Of a stretch of DNA of 64,000 nucleotides, positions 52,469 to 61,134 are shown piece by piece. The notes under the pieces were generated by a model that was not told the DNA's origin, made no database searches, and saw only the letters and a program-made list of their open reading frames with translations. Numbering within the stretch: the first letter of the stretch is position 1; each line of letters begins with the position of its first letter. The position numbers and the translations under genes are program-made. The stretch is from Rhizobium tumorigenes (GTDB lineage Bacteria; Pseudomonadota; Alphaproteobacteria; Rhizobiales; Rhizobiaceae), in the NCBI RefSeq assembly GCF_003240565.2, contig NZ_CP117255.1, positions 2,108,001 to 2,172,000 of the forward strand, written 5' to 3'.

Positions 52469-55030
52469 ATGGCAGAGTTCCCGAACAAGGCGAAGGTCGT
52501 TATCATCGGTCTGGGGGGCATCGTCGGCGCCTCGATTGTCCATCACCTGATTGAGCGCGGCTGGGACGACATCGTCGGGATCGACAAATCGGGCGTACCA
52601 ACCGACATCGGCTCCACTGCCCATGCCTCCGACTTCTGCTACGCCACCAGCCATGATTTCCTGTCCTGCTGGACAACGCTCTATTCCATCGATTTCTACG
52701 AGAAAATGGGCCATTACGCCCGCGTCGGCGGCATCGAGGTCGCGCGTGTCGGCGACGACAGCCGCATGGACGAGATCAAGCGCAAGGTCGCCTCAGGCAA
52801 GGCTTTCGGCACCCGCGCCGAACTGATCGGGCCGGCTGAGATCAAGGCAAAATTCCCGCTGATCGAAGAAGACCTGGTTCAGGGCGGCCTTTGGGATCCC
52901 GATGCCGGCCTCGTCATTCCACGTTCGCAGACCGTCGCCGGCAAGCTGGTCGATCAGGCCGAAGCCTCCGGCAAGCTCAAGGTGTTCGCCAACACTTCCG
53001 CGCGTTCACTGGTGGTGGAGAATGGCAGCATCAAGGCCGTCGTCACCGACCGGGGCACCGTTGAGGCCGATTACGTCGTCGTTTGCGCCGGCATCTGGGG
53101 TCGCCTGATCGCCGAGATGGTTGGCGAGGATCTGCCGGTCATGCCAATCGACCACCCGCTGACCTTCTTTGGCCCCTATACGGAGTTTGCCGGCACCGGC
53201 AAGGAGATCGGCTGGCCGCTGATGCGCGACCAGGGCAACTCCGCCTACATGCGCGACACTGGCGACCCGAAGACAGCCGAAGGTGGCCAGATCGAGTGGG
53301 GCTATTACGAGGAAACCAATCCGCGGCTCTGTCATCCCCGCGAGCTGCTCGAAAAGCACCAGACCCGCCAGTCGCCGTCACAGCGCGATCTCGACCTCGA
53401 GCAGGTGCTGGCGCCGCTCGAACGCGCCATGGAACTGACGCCGATCCTGGCCGAACTCGGCTACAACGAAAGCCATTCGTTCAACGGCCTGCTGCAGGTG
53501 ACATCCGATGGCGGTCCGTCCATGGGCGAGAGCCAGAAAGTGCGTGGCCTCTGGTATGCCGTCGCCATCTGGGTCAAGGACGGCCCCGGCATGGGCAAGC
53601 TGATCGCCGACTGGATGACTGACGGTCGCACCTCCATCGACCATCACGCCATCGACTATTCGCGCTTCTATCCGCACCAGATGGAAGAGCAGATGATCTG
53701 GGATCGCTGCTCGGAAACCGCCACCAAGGTTTACAATCCCGCCGTCCACCCGCGCGAGCCCTTCTCCAAGGGCCGCAATGTCCGCCGTTCGCCCTTCTGG
53801 GAGCGCGAGAAGGAACTGGGCGGATACTTCATGGAGCTGGGCGGCTGGGAGCGCGCCCATGGCTATGCCGCCAACGAGCATCTGCTGGAAAAATACGCCG
53901 ACCGCGTGCCCGTGCGCGACAACGAGTGGGACAACCGCCATTTCTGGCGCGTGTCCAACGCCGAGCACCTGGCGATGAGCGAGGATTGCGGCATCGTCAA
54001 CCTGTCGCATTTCGCCATGTTCGATATCGAAGGTCCGGATCACGTCGAAATGATGGAATGGCTCTGCGCTGCCAAGATCGGCGGCGATGGCAATATCGGC
54101 AAGGGCATTTACACCCACTTCCTCGACGAGGAGGGCATGGTACGCGCCGACTTTACGGTGATCCGCATGACCGATCGCTGCCGGATGATCGACGGCGCCG
54201 ATGCCGGCCCGCGCGATTTCCACTACATGCGTCGCGTCGCCGAGGACAAGGGTTTCGACGTCACCATTACAGACGTCACCGAAAAGTACATCACCATCGG
54301 CATCTGGGGACCGAATGCCCGGGAGACGCTGCAGAAGGTAGTCGAAGATCCTGCCGCCCTCGCCCCGGAAAACTTCCCCTTCGCAGCCATCAAACCGCTG
54401 AAGATCGGCGGCAAGAACGTCACGGCGTTCCGCATCTCCTACGTCGGCGAACAGGGCTGGGAGTTGCACATGGCCTATGACGACGGCCTTGCCGTCTGGG
54501 ATGCCCTGCGCGCAACCGGCGTGATGGCCTTCGGCGTCGAGACCTATGCCAACTCCCGCCGCATGGAGAAAAGCCTGCGCCTGCAGAATGCCGATCTTCT
54601 GACGGAGTACAATCTTCTCGAGGCGGACCTTGCTCGCCCGAAGGTCAAGGAAGCCGGTTTCGTCGGCAAGGCGAAGCACCTCGAATACCGCGCCCGAGAC
54701 CATCAGCCGGCCATGCTCTGCACACTGGTGATGACGGATAACGTCGATGCCAACGGTGTCGCCCGTTACCCGGTCGGCATCCTGCCGGTCATGGATCCGG
54801 AAACCGGCGAGACGCTGGTCGATGAACTCGGTCGCCGCTCATTCACCAGTTCCATCGCCTACGGCCCGACAATCGGCAAGAATATCGCGCTTGCCTATCT
54901 GCCATGGTCCTATGCCGAGATGGGTCGCAAACTGAGTGTCGAGTATTTTGCCGAGACCTACCCCGTCGAGGTAGCCGCCGTCGGCTATAAGCCGCTTTAC
55001 GATCCAGACAACCTCAAGCCACGAAGCTGA
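52469..55030 (+). CDS. Dimethylglycine/sarcosine dehydrogenase-like flavoprotein with GcvT domain
   Basis: This 853-residue fusion has an N-terminal DAO domain (KVVIIGLGGIVGASIVHHLI) with SIGSTAHASD-type His in TAHASDFCYATS, which may be the covalent FAD site seen in DMGDH. An FAO_M linker follows at about 390-440, then a GcvT-type folate-binding domain (about 460-850) with YVGEQGWELHM and ANSRRMEKSLR. Such enzymes oxidatively N-demethylate glycine betaine derivatives and pass the C1 unit to tetrahydrofolate. CGGAG supports the ATG at 52469. No soxBDAG or other C1 genes are nearby, so the substrate is open. Confidence 0.85.
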   Translation: MAEFPNKAKVVIIGLGGIVGASIVHHLIERGWDDIVGIDKSGVPTDIGSTAHASDFCYATSHDFLSCWTTLYSIDFYEKMGHYARVGGIEVARVGDDSRMDEIKRKVASGKAFGTRAELIGPAEIKAKFPLIEEDLVQGGLWDPDAGLVIPRSQTVAGKLVDQAEASGKLKVFANTSARSLVVENGSIKAVVTDRGTVEADYVVVCAGIWGRLIAEMVGEDLPVMPIDHPLTFFGPYTEFAGTGKEIGWPLMRDQGNSAYMRDTGDPKTAEGGQIEWGYYEETNPRLCHPRELLEKHQTRQSPSQRDLDLEQVLAPLERAMELTPILAELGYNESHSFNGLLQVTSDGGPSMGESQKVRGLWYAVAIWVKDGPGMGKLIADWMTDGRTSIDHHAIDYSRFYPHQMEEQMIWDRCSETATKVYNPAVHPREPFSKGRNVRRSPFWEREKELGGYFMELGGWERAHGYAANEHLLEKYADRVPVRDNEWDNRHFWRVSNAEHLAMSEDCGIVNLSHFAMFDIEGPDHVEMMEWLCAAKIGGDGNIGKGIYTHFLDEEGMVRADFTVIRMTDRCRMIDGADAGPRDFHYMRRVAEDKGFDVTITDVTEKYITIGIWGPNARETLQKVVEDPAALAPENFPFAAIKPLKIGGKNVTAFRISYVGEQGWELHMAYDDGLAVWDALRATGVMAFGVETYANSRRMEKSLRLQNADLLTEYNLLEADLARPKVKEAGFVGKAKHLEYRARDHQPAMLCTLVMTDNVDANGVARYPVGILPVMDPETGETLVDELGRRSFTSSIAYGPTIGKNIALAYLPWSYAEMGRKLSVEYFAETYPVEVAAVGYKPLYDPDNLKPRS

Positions 55031-55036
55031 TGCGCA

Positions 55037-55066
55037 ATCGGGCACTCCGCAACCGGAGTGCCCGAT
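55037..55066. terminator. Bidirectional hairpin between convergent genes
   Basis: A perfect 13-bp stem ATCGGGCACTCCG (55037-55049) and CGGAGTGCCCGAT (55054-55066) with loop CAAC fills the 39-base gap between the dehydrogenase and DUF4112 stops. It has no T-tract. Confidence 0.6.
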
Positions 55067-55069
55067 CCA

Positions 55070-55471
55070 CTACCGCCGGCCGGCGAACAGCTCGCGTTCT
55101 TCCACTTCGAAATGCTCGAGAAGGAGCTGGACGTTGCGCCGGTTGGACTTGAAGTAGACGTCAAAGAGATCGCCGATCAAGGGCACGCTCCCGGCGACAG
55201 TATCGAGCCCGATATTGCCCAGCATCTTCAGAAGCAGCTGGTTCGAAACGCCCAGCCGCCTCGCCTCGTTGACAATCACCAGGCCGATCAGCGCGCCGCC
55301 GGCGTCGCCGATGCCCGGGATAAGCCCCATAACCGAGTCGGCACCGAAGCTGATCCCGGTGCCGGGTATGCGGATGGCGCTGTCCATCAGCCGGGCAATG
55401 CCGTGGGTGCGGCGCAGCCGGCTGACCAACTCGTGACGTTGCATCGCCTGGCCCGTGTCAGTTCTTGTCAT
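55070..55471 (-). CDS. DUF4112 domain protein
   Basis: This 133-residue protein has the DUF4112 features: LRRTHGIARLMDSAIRIPG, FGADSVMGLIPGIGDAGGAL (hydrophobic, Gly-rich) and SVPLIGDLFDVYFKSNRRN. It is probably a small membrane-associated protein of unknown function. The start MTRTDTGQAMQRHEL at 55471 is chosen over an upstream in-frame ATG. It follows the second transglutaminase gene by 45 bp. Confidence 0.82.
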   Translation of the reverse strand: MTRTDTGQAMQRHELVSRLRRTHGIARLMDSAIRIPGTGISFGADSVMGLIPGIGDAGGALIGLVIVNEARRLGVSNQLLLKMLGNIGLDTVAGSVPLIGDLFDVYFKSNRRNVQLLLEHFEVEERELFAGRR

Positions 55472-55516
55472 GAATACCTCTGTCAGCCGCCAGCACGGCG
55501 GCAATTTGTAGGAGCC

Positions 55517-56383
55517 TCAATGGGCGCCGGCGTTCGGCGCCGGCTCTTCCGTGGAGATCGCATCCGTCGTCCGCCCCGGCTTCTCTCCCGACCCGTCCGC
55601 ATGCTCGATAGTGATCTCCACCGGACCGGGCTCCATTTTGCCGAAGGGAGAAGCAAAGGCGATTTCAGCCGCATCGCGCCCCACACCGATACGCACGAGA
55701 CCATCGAGATTGGCCTGGCGGGTGGCATCGAACAGCCACCAGCGGCCATCCATATAGGCCTCGAAAACAGCATGGAAATCGCGAGGCTCGAGCCCATAGG
55801 CATAGCAGGACAGGAAGCGGGCCGGGATATTCAGCGCGCGGCAGAAGGCGATGCCGATATGCGCGAAATCGCGACACACGCCGGCCCGCAGCAGCAGGCT
55901 TTCGTCCGCCGTCGTCCGCTCGTTCGACGCACCCCGGCGGTAATCGATATTCTCATGGATCCAGTTGCAGATCGCTGTCACACGTCTGTGCCCACCGGGC
56001 ATCGCCCCGAACTCGCGGCTGGCGAAGGCGGAGAGCCGGTCGGAGGGCACGAACCGGGACGGTAGCAGGAACGGCACGATATCGAGCGGCAATTCGGACA
56101 GCGGCATCTCGTTGATGGTGTCCGGGTCGGCGCGGAAGACATTGAGCGTCACCTCAGCCTCGTAGGAGAGGTGAAGCGGACCCGGCGACGCGTCGATGCT
56201 GAGATAGCGGTTGTTGATATCGGGAACCACATACGTCCGACGCTTCAGATCCGGGGTGATGGTCAAGCGTTCCTTGAGCTGCTGATGACGCATCAGTCTC
56301 GCAACCTCGAGATTGAAGATGAACGTCGTCGGCTCGAGAACCTCGTACGACAAGTCGCAGCCGAGCGTGTAGCGTACGGTCAT
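55517..56383 (-). CDS. Transglutaminase-like family protein (second copy)
   Basis: This 288-residue protein with start ATG 56383 (MTVRYTLGCDLSYEV, AGGGA site) has an N-terminal beta domain and a transglutaminase core with an intact triad: Cys in AGVCRDFAHIG, His in RDFHAVFEAYM and Asp in WWLFDATRQAN. It is distinct from the 51517-52338 protein in its N-terminus and active-site context. It may serve the same unknown peptide system or act independently. It is divergent from the PRC-barrel gene. Confidence 0.88.
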   Translation of the reverse strand: MTVRYTLGCDLSYEVLEPTTFIFNLEVARLMRHQQLKERLTITPDLKRRTYVVPDINNRYLSIDASPGPLHLSYEAEVTLNVFRADPDTINEMPLSELPLDIVPFLLPSRFVPSDRLSAFASREFGAMPGGHRRVTAICNWIHENIDYRRGASNERTTADESLLLRAGVCRDFAHIGIAFCRALNIPARFLSCYAYGLEPRDFHAVFEAYMDGRWWLFDATRQANLDGLVRIGVGRDAAEIAFASPFGKMEPGPVEITIEHADGSGEKPGRTTDAISTEEPAPNAGAH

Positions 56384-56634
56384 ATCCAATCCCTGATCGC
56401 GTGTGTTGTACAACGCTTCCCAACAGTTCACCCGCTATTTTGTTCCAGCCGATGTCAGCGCATGAGCTGCAATTACCAGGGCTCAGCGAGTGGCCTCCTT
56501 ATATTAGACACTTATCGGCGGATTGAAGGAAAGCGATTTAAAACAACGCGCTATGGAACAACATTCACGTTCGGGAATTTCTCATCCGCACTGGCCGACA
56601 CGCCGTCGGCCTACATAATCCTAGGGAGTCCTTT

Positions 56635-57081
56635 ATGAAATTCCGTTCGCTCGTTGCCGGTCTGACGCTCACACTTATCAGTGGTGCAGCCTTTGCTCAG
56701 ACGTCGGCAGCTACCGGGGCAGATGCCACGATGGCAGGCCCAGGCATCACAATGGGCAAGATGGCTAGCGGCCCCCTGAAGTACGTCAACATTCAGGACA
56801 CCGACATCGTCACTTCGAAGCTGATCGGCGTCGACATCTACAACAAGCAGAATGACAAGATCGGTGAAGTCTCCGACATCGTCATCGGTGGCGGCAAGTC
56901 CGTCATCGGCATCGTCGCCAGCGTCGGGGGCTTCCTCGGCCTCGGCGAAAGCTATGTCGTGCTCGACCCGTCGTCCGTCGCACTTGCCGATGATAACGGC
57001 ACCTGGAAGGCCTATGTCGACACTTCCAAGGATGATCTGACGAAGGCGCCTAAGCTCGACTACTCCAAGTTCAAGAAATAA
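56635..57081 (+). CDS. Secreted PRC-barrel domain protein
   Basis: This 148-residue protein has a signal peptide (MKFRSLVAGLTLTLISGAAFA) and a single PRC-barrel: TSKLIGVDIYNKQNDKIGEV, then SDIVIGGGKSVIGIVASVGG and SYVVLDPSSV. Periplasmic PRC-barrel proteins are abundant in rhizobia and are thought to contribute to envelope or photosynthetic-like assembly; the exact role is unknown. AGGGAG lies upstream of the start and a terminator follows. Confidence 0.88.
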   Translation: MKFRSLVAGLTLTLISGAAFAQTSAATGADATMAGPGITMGKMASGPLKYVNIQDTDIVTSKLIGVDIYNKQNDKIGEVSDIVIGGGKSVIGIVASVGGFLGLGESYVVLDPSSVALADDNGTWKAYVDTSKDDLTKAPKLDYSKFKK

Positions 57082-57098
57082 TCGCCGACAACCGGATT

Positions 57099-57123
57099 GG
57101 GCCAGCCACACGCTGGCCCTTTT
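57099..57123 (+). terminator. Rho-independent terminator of the PRC-barrel gene
   Basis: Stem GGGCCAGC (57099-57106) and GCTGGCCC (57112-57119), loop CACAC, followed by TTTT. Confidence 0.8.
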
Positions 57124-57167
57124 CGCATCTCCCGACCCACCTGAAACGCAGCGGAAAGATTAAGCCC

Positions 57168-57506
57168 ATGACCTACAAGACATTGATCCTCGCCACCGTC
57201 GCCGCTGCCGTTCTGGTGACACCCGCGCTCGCCCAGACCAAGGAAGATCCTGCAGTGACCGCATGCAAGGCCACCGGCCTGATCGCCCTGCAGGCAAAAT
57301 CGCCCGACATCACCGACATCGTTTTTGACATGGAGAGCCTGGCCGTGAGCGCCGCGGATACCAAGGTCGAGGATGTTTCGGTGAAAACGGTGGTGCTCGG
57401 CGAGGCCTATCTCTCGCGCAAGGGCGTGACTGGTAAATCCGACCGCTTCGTCTGTCTTCTCGGCGACAAGGGCAAGGTCCTGCTGACGTTCTTCACCGCG
57501 CAGTAA
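57168..57506 (+). CDS. Small secreted protein of unknown function
   Basis: This 112-residue protein starts MTYKTLILATVAAAVLVTPALA, a clear signal peptide. The mature part is acidic and contains two Cys (in VTACKATG and RFVCLLGDKG) that could form a disulfide. I do not recognise the family. It is monocistronic, bracketed by two terminators. Confidence 0.75.
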   Translation: MTYKTLILATVAAAVLVTPALAQTKEDPAVTACKATGLIALQAKSPDITDIVFDMESLAVSAADTKVEDVSVKTVVLGEAYLSRKGVTGKSDRFVCLLGDKGKVLLTFFTAQ

Positions 57507-57556
57507 GGTTTCAGGCCAACCGGACCAACGGCCCGGCAGCCATTTTTAAACGTCTG

Positions 57557-57595
57557 AATGGCATCGACTGCAAAACTGCAAGCGGTGCCATTTTC
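57557..57595 (+). terminator. Terminator after the small secreted protein gene
   Basis: A 10-bp stem, AATGGCATCG (57557-57566) with CGGTGCCATT (57583-57592, one G-U pair), is extended by an inner TGCA/TGCA pair and followed by TTCTGTT. It lies about 50 bp after the stop. Confidence 0.55.
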
Positions 57596-57642
57596 TGTTG
57601 CGCCGCAATATCGAGTCTGGCTATAAGAGCTTATTCGACTGG

Positions 57643-57688
57643 ACCCGGTGAAAATCCGGGTGGCTATTCCGGCCGCCGATCCGCCGGA
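57643..57688 (+). promoter_or_regulatory. Structured 5' leader of the SulP gene
   Basis: Two adjacent hairpins lie 75-120 bp upstream of the SulP start: ACCCGG/CCGGGT (57643-57648 and 57656-57661, loop TGAAAAT) and TCCGGC/GCCGGA (57668-57673 and 57683-57688). The conserved-looking purine-rich loop and tandem arrangement suggest a cis-regulatory RNA. I cannot match it confidently to a named riboswitch. Confidence 0.4.
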
Positions 57689-57763
57689 CCACGCAAATAT
57701 GTGCATGCCAGGATACGACCGCATTTTCAGCGGCGATCGCCATGCTTTGCGAGAATTCATCCC

Positions 57764-59230
57764 ATGATCCTATCGTCCTTCAGCCGGGACTGGTCTGCCC
57801 GTCCCACGCGTGAAATGCTGGCCGGTGCAGTTGCCACCTTTGCCCTCATCCCGGAAGTCATCGCCTTTTCCTTCGCAGCGGGCGTCGATCCGCAGGTCGG
57901 CCTGTTTGCCTCCTTCGTCATCGGCATCGTCATTGCCTTTACCGGCGGCCGCCCCGCGATGATCTCGGCTGCGGCAGGCTCCGTCGCCCTCGTGGCGGCT
58001 CCGCTGGTCCACAGCCACGGTCTTCCCTACCTTCTCGCCGCCGGACTGCTCGCCGGCGTAATCCAGATCCTCTTCGGCCTTCTCCGCCTTGGCGTGCTCA
58101 TGCGCTTCGTCTCGAAGTCTGTTCGGACGGGCTTTGTCAACGCCCTTGCGATCCTGATATTCTCGGCGCAGATGCCGCAGGTCATCGGTGCCGGATGGGC
58201 AACCTATTCGGTGCTTGCCGCAGGCCTTGCGCTCATCTACCTGCTGCCCCGCATAACCACGGCTATCCCCTCGCCGCTGATCTGCATCGTCGTTTTGACA
58301 GTCGCGTCGGTGATGCTGCACCTGCCGGTGAAGACCGTCGCCGATCTCGGACAACTGCCCGACAGCCTCCCGATCTTTGCCTGGCCCTCCGTCCCGTTGA
58401 CGTTCGAAACCCTCGGCATCATCGCCGGCCCGGCGCTTGCCATTGCCATGGTCGGGCTGCTGGAATCGATGATGACCGCCAGCGTTGTCGATGACCTCAC
58501 CAATACGCCGAGTTCCAAGAACCGTGAAGCCACCGGTCTCGGCCTGGCCAACGCGGCCGCCAGCCTGTTTGGCGGCATCGCCGGCTGCGGCATGATCGGC
58601 CAGACGGTGAGCAACATAAAATATGGCGGACGTGGCCGCCTGTCGACGCTGTTTGCAGGCGCATTCCTGCTCATACTCATGGTGCTGCTGAAGCCATGGG
58701 TATCGCAGGTACCGGTTGCCGCGCTGGTGGCGATCATGGTCATGGTCTCGATCGACACATTCGACTGGTCCTCGCTCAGGGCCATCGTCATCCATCCGAA
58801 AATGTCGAGCACAGTGATGCTGGCAACCGTTGCCGTGACTGTCGCCACGTCGAACCTGGCGATGGGCGTCGCAGTCGGCGTGCTCCTCAGCGGCGTGTTC
58901 TTCGCCTTCAAAGTGGCGCGACTGATGGACGTGACGCTGGAACCGGAAGCGGCTGACGGTCAATCCACCTTCCGTGTGACGGGACAGGTGTTCTTCGCCT
59001 CGGCCGACCTTTTCGTCGACGCCTTCGACGTCGCGGAGTTTGCCGGCAAGTCGGTCGTCATAGACGTGTCGCGAGCACATTTCTGGGACATCACCGCCGT
59101 CGCGGCGCTGGACCGGGTGGTTGCCCGCTTCAGGGCGCAAGGCGCGAACGTCGATGTCCGCGGCATGAACAAGGCCAGTTCGACGCTGGTCGAAACGCTC
59201 GACCGACCATCGACCGACAACGCCTCGTGA
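57764..59230 (+). CDS. SulP-family anion transporter with STAS domain
   Basis: This 488-residue inner-membrane transporter (sulfate, bicarbonate or related anions) starts at ATG 57764. The membrane domain has about 12-14 helices with AGAVATFALIPEVIAFSFAAG, GGRPAMISAAAGSVALVAAP and ANAASLFGGIAGCGMIGQT. The C-terminal STAS domain has VVIDVSRAHFWDITAVAALD, in which the usual Asp-Ser/Thr pair region is present. Sulfate is the default guess; SulP members of this subtype are also linked to bicarbonate. Confidence 0.9.
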   Translation: MILSSFSRDWSARPTREMLAGAVATFALIPEVIAFSFAAGVDPQVGLFASFVIGIVIAFTGGRPAMISAAAGSVALVAAPLVHSHGLPYLLAAGLLAGVIQILFGLLRLGVLMRFVSKSVRTGFVNALAILIFSAQMPQVIGAGWATYSVLAAGLALIYLLPRITTAIPSPLICIVVLTVASVMLHLPVKTVADLGQLPDSLPIFAWPSVPLTFETLGIIAGPALAIAMVGLLESMMTASVVDDLTNTPSSKNREATGLGLANAAASLFGGIAGCGMIGQTVSNIKYGGRGRLSTLFAGAFLLILMVLLKPWVSQVPVAALVAIMVMVSIDTFDWSSLRAIVIHPKMSSTVMLATVAVTVATSNLAMGVAVGVLLSGVFFAFKVARLMDVTLEPEAADGQSTFRVTGQVFFASADLFVDAFDVAEFAGKSVVIDVSRAHFWDITAVAALDRVVARFRAQGANVDVRGMNKASSTLVETLDRPSTDNAS

Positions 59231-59248
59231 GCTGCGCATCAAAGGGAA

Positions 59249-59282
59249 AAAGGGCCCGCTGGCTGATGCCAGCGGGCCCTTT
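59249..59282. terminator. Bidirectional terminator between SulP and msrA
   Basis: A perfect 15-bp stem AAAGGGCCCGCTGGC (59249-59263) and GCCAGCGGGCCCTTT (59268-59282) with loop TGAT. The A-run on one side and T-run on the other serve both convergent genes. Confidence 0.8.
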
Positions 59283-59298
59283 GACATAAGTCCTAAGC

Positions 59299-59805
59299 TC
59301 AGGCGGCCTGCGTCCGGCGCGGCAACTTCCAGTTCGGGCGGATGAAATGGCAGGTATAGCCATTCGGGATCCGCTCCAGATAATCCTGGTGCTCGGGCTC
59401 TGCCTCCCAGAAATCGCCGACCGGCGAGACTTCGGTGACGACCTTGCCCGGCCAAAGCTTGGACGCGTCGACATCCGCAATCGTATCTTCGGCGATCCGC
59501 TTCTGCTCGTCGTTGGCATAGAAGATAGCAGACCGGTAGCCCGGGCCGAGATCGTTACCCTGCCGGTTCGGAGTCGACGGATCGTGGATCTGGAAGAAGA
59601 ACTCCAGAAGATCGCGATAGCCGATTTTGGAAGGATCGAAGTTGATCTCGATGGCTTCGGCATGGTTTCCGTGATTGCGGTAGGTCGCATTGCGCACCTC
59701 GCCGCCGGAATATCCGACGCGTGTCGAGACGACGCCAGGCATCTTGCGGATCAGATCCTGCATGCCCCAGAAGCAGCCCCCGGCAAGAACAGCACGTTCG
59801 GTCAT
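59299..59805 (-). CDS. msrA: Peptide methionine sulfoxide reductase MsrA
   Basis: This 168-residue enzyme reduces methionine-S-sulfoxide. The catalytic motif is [10 protein letters not shown]; then [42 protein letters not shown] and [10 protein letters not shown], all canonical. It has no signal peptide, so it is cytoplasmic. Its start overlaps the msrB stop by 4 bp. A GCFWGM/GYRSA pairing suggests an intact substrate pocket. Confidence 0.96.
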   Translation of the reverse strand: MTERAVLAGGCFWGMQDLIRKMPGVVSTRVGYSGGEVRNATYRNHGNHAEAIEINFDPSKIGYRDLLEFFFQIHDPSTPNRQGNDLGPGYRSAIFYANDEQKRIAEDTIADVDASKLWPGKVVTEVSPVGDFWEAEPEHQDYLERIPNGYTCHFIRPNWKLPRRTQAA

Positions 59806-60251
59806 TGGACTTCCTCCGTCTGGTTGATATAGGCGCCGTAGCCTTCAGCCTCCATCTTGTCACGATGGATGAAGCGCAGCGACGCGGAATTGATGCAATA
59901 GCGAAGACCGCCGCGATCTTGCGGCCCATCGGGAAAGACGTGGCCCAAATGGCTGTCGCCATTCTTGGAGCGCACCTCGATGCGGACCATGCCATGCGAC
60001 GAATCATGTACCTCGTTCACATAGGCAGGCTCGATGGGCTTGGTGAAGCTGGGCCAGCCGCAATGCGAATCGAACTTGTCGGACGAGGCAAACAGCGGTT
60101 CACCGGAGACGATGTCCACATAGATCCCGGGATCCTTGTTATTCAGCAAGGGGCCGCTGCCCGGACGTTCCGTTCCGCTTTGCTGCGTCACCCGGTACTG
60201 TTCCGGCGTCAGCTTGGCCACTGCTTCCGCCGTTTTCCTATATTCCGTCAT
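59802..60251 (-). CDS. msrB: Peptide methionine-R-sulfoxide reductase MsrB
   Basis: This 149-residue enzyme reduces methionine-R-sulfoxide. The start at 60251 follows GGAGGT. Motifs: [33 protein letters not shown] and the catalytic RYCINSASL. The two CxxC pairs that bind zinc in many MsrB proteins are absent: the segment reads [10 protein letters not shown] with no Cys, so this is a zinc-free form. It forms an operon with msrA. Confidence 0.95.
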   Translation of the reverse strand: MTEYRKTAEAVAKLTPEQYRVTQQSGTERPGSGPLLNNKDPGIYVDIVSGEPLFASSDKFDSHCGWPSFTKPIEPAYVNEVHDSSHGMVRIEVRSKNGDSHLGHVFPDGPQDRGGLRYCINSASLRFIHRDKMEAEGYGAYINQTEEVQ

Positions 60252-60480
60252 TGTAACCTCCAACGGTTTCTTCTGACCAGAGATGGCGATGCCAAGCCGA
60301 TTTTTCAATCGCCGGCAGCGGCAGGATAATGGAAATTGCTTATATGCAGACGCAGTTGTTGGGTTGGATAGAAGATGCAATTGCCCCGGTGACCTCCTGC
60401 CAACGTGAAACCGATCGATCAAGAAATTCGGCTCAGTTCAATTGAACGGCTGGCAGAGGACTGAAAAGTAGATCGATGGC

Positions 60481-61044
60481 CTAATCCGAACCTCTTACGG
60501 TTATGCCATTCAGGAACAAGTCCACCAGATGGCCGATACGCGATTTCGATGAATCGTCATTTTCGATGGCAATGGAGATGGCAGTTACAACGTAGATGAA
60601 ATCCTCGTAAGTGACATCGCGGCGGATGGTGCCTGCTTCTTGTCCACGCTGCAGCAGCCGACGCCCTTCCGCGGTAGTCGCAATACATCCGGGCGTCCCG
60701 CATTGGATAACAGTCCCGATCGAAACAGCAAGGCTTTGATACGTGCTCGTGTTCCTAGCAAGATCTTCAAGATAAGCTCGCACCGCATCGCCTGGAGTTA
60801 GATCTGGGTCGCGCGTACGGCTGGTCTCCGCCAGCGACAGGAAACGCTCGTTGCTGGTAGCGGCCAAAAGTGCCTCACGCGTGGGAAAGCGACGATAAAG
60901 CGTGCCGATACCGACGCCTGCGCGCTTGGCAACCTCTTCCAGCGGAACACCCGCTCCTTTTTCCAGGAAGAGCTCCTCTGCGGCAGAAAGGATAAGTTCG
61001 CGGTTTTTTTTCGCGTCAGCCCGGAGGGCAGGTTCATCACTCAA
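60481..61044 (-). CDS. TetR family transcriptional regulator
   Basis: This 187-residue repressor has the helix-turn-helix NRELILSAAEELFLEKGAGV, then PLEEVAKRAGVGIGTLYRRF, then PTREALLA. A TTG start at 61044 is favoured: AAGGA lies seven bases upstream, and the likely -10 (TACAAT) lies so close to the upstream ATG 61086 that transcription probably begins after it. It is divergent from an SDR gene, with a perfect inverted repeat between them. Confidence 0.9.
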   Translation of the reverse strand: MSDEPALRADAKKNRELILSAAEELFLEKGAGVPLEEVAKRAGVGIGTLYRRFPTREALLAATSNERFLSLAETSRTRDPDLTPGDAVRAYLEDLARNTSTYQSLAVSIGTVIQCGTPGCIATTAEGRRLLQRGQEAGTIRRDVTYEDFIYVVTAISIAIENDDSSKSRIGHLVDLFLNGITVRGSD

Positions 61045-61091
61045 CTTATTTTCCTTGATCGCTTGCCAAGTGGAGATTACCTCCATATTGT

Positions 61092-61112
61092 AAGTGGAGC
61101 AATCCTCCACTT
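61092..61112. promoter_or_regulatory. TetR operator overlapping the divergent promoters
   Basis: A perfect 8-bp inverted repeat, AAGTGGAG (61092-61099) and CTCCACTT (61105-61112), spacer CAATC. On the minus strand, TTGACA (61118-61113) followed about 19 bases later by TACAAT flanks it, so a bound dimer would block the regulator's own promoter and probably the SDR promoter. Confidence 0.65.
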
Positions 61113-61134
61113 GTCAAAAAAGGGCAAATGAGAA

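Noticed and set aside
56540..56590. EcfG-type (GGAAC...) promoter upstream of the PRC-barrel gene
   Set aside because: GGAAC is present, but no CGTT lies at the required 16-17 base spacing.
57643..57690. Cobalamin riboswitch
   Set aside because: The GGTGAAAATCCGG string resembles part of the core, but the conserved GCCACTG box and the rest of the fold are absent, and the gene is a SulP transporter.
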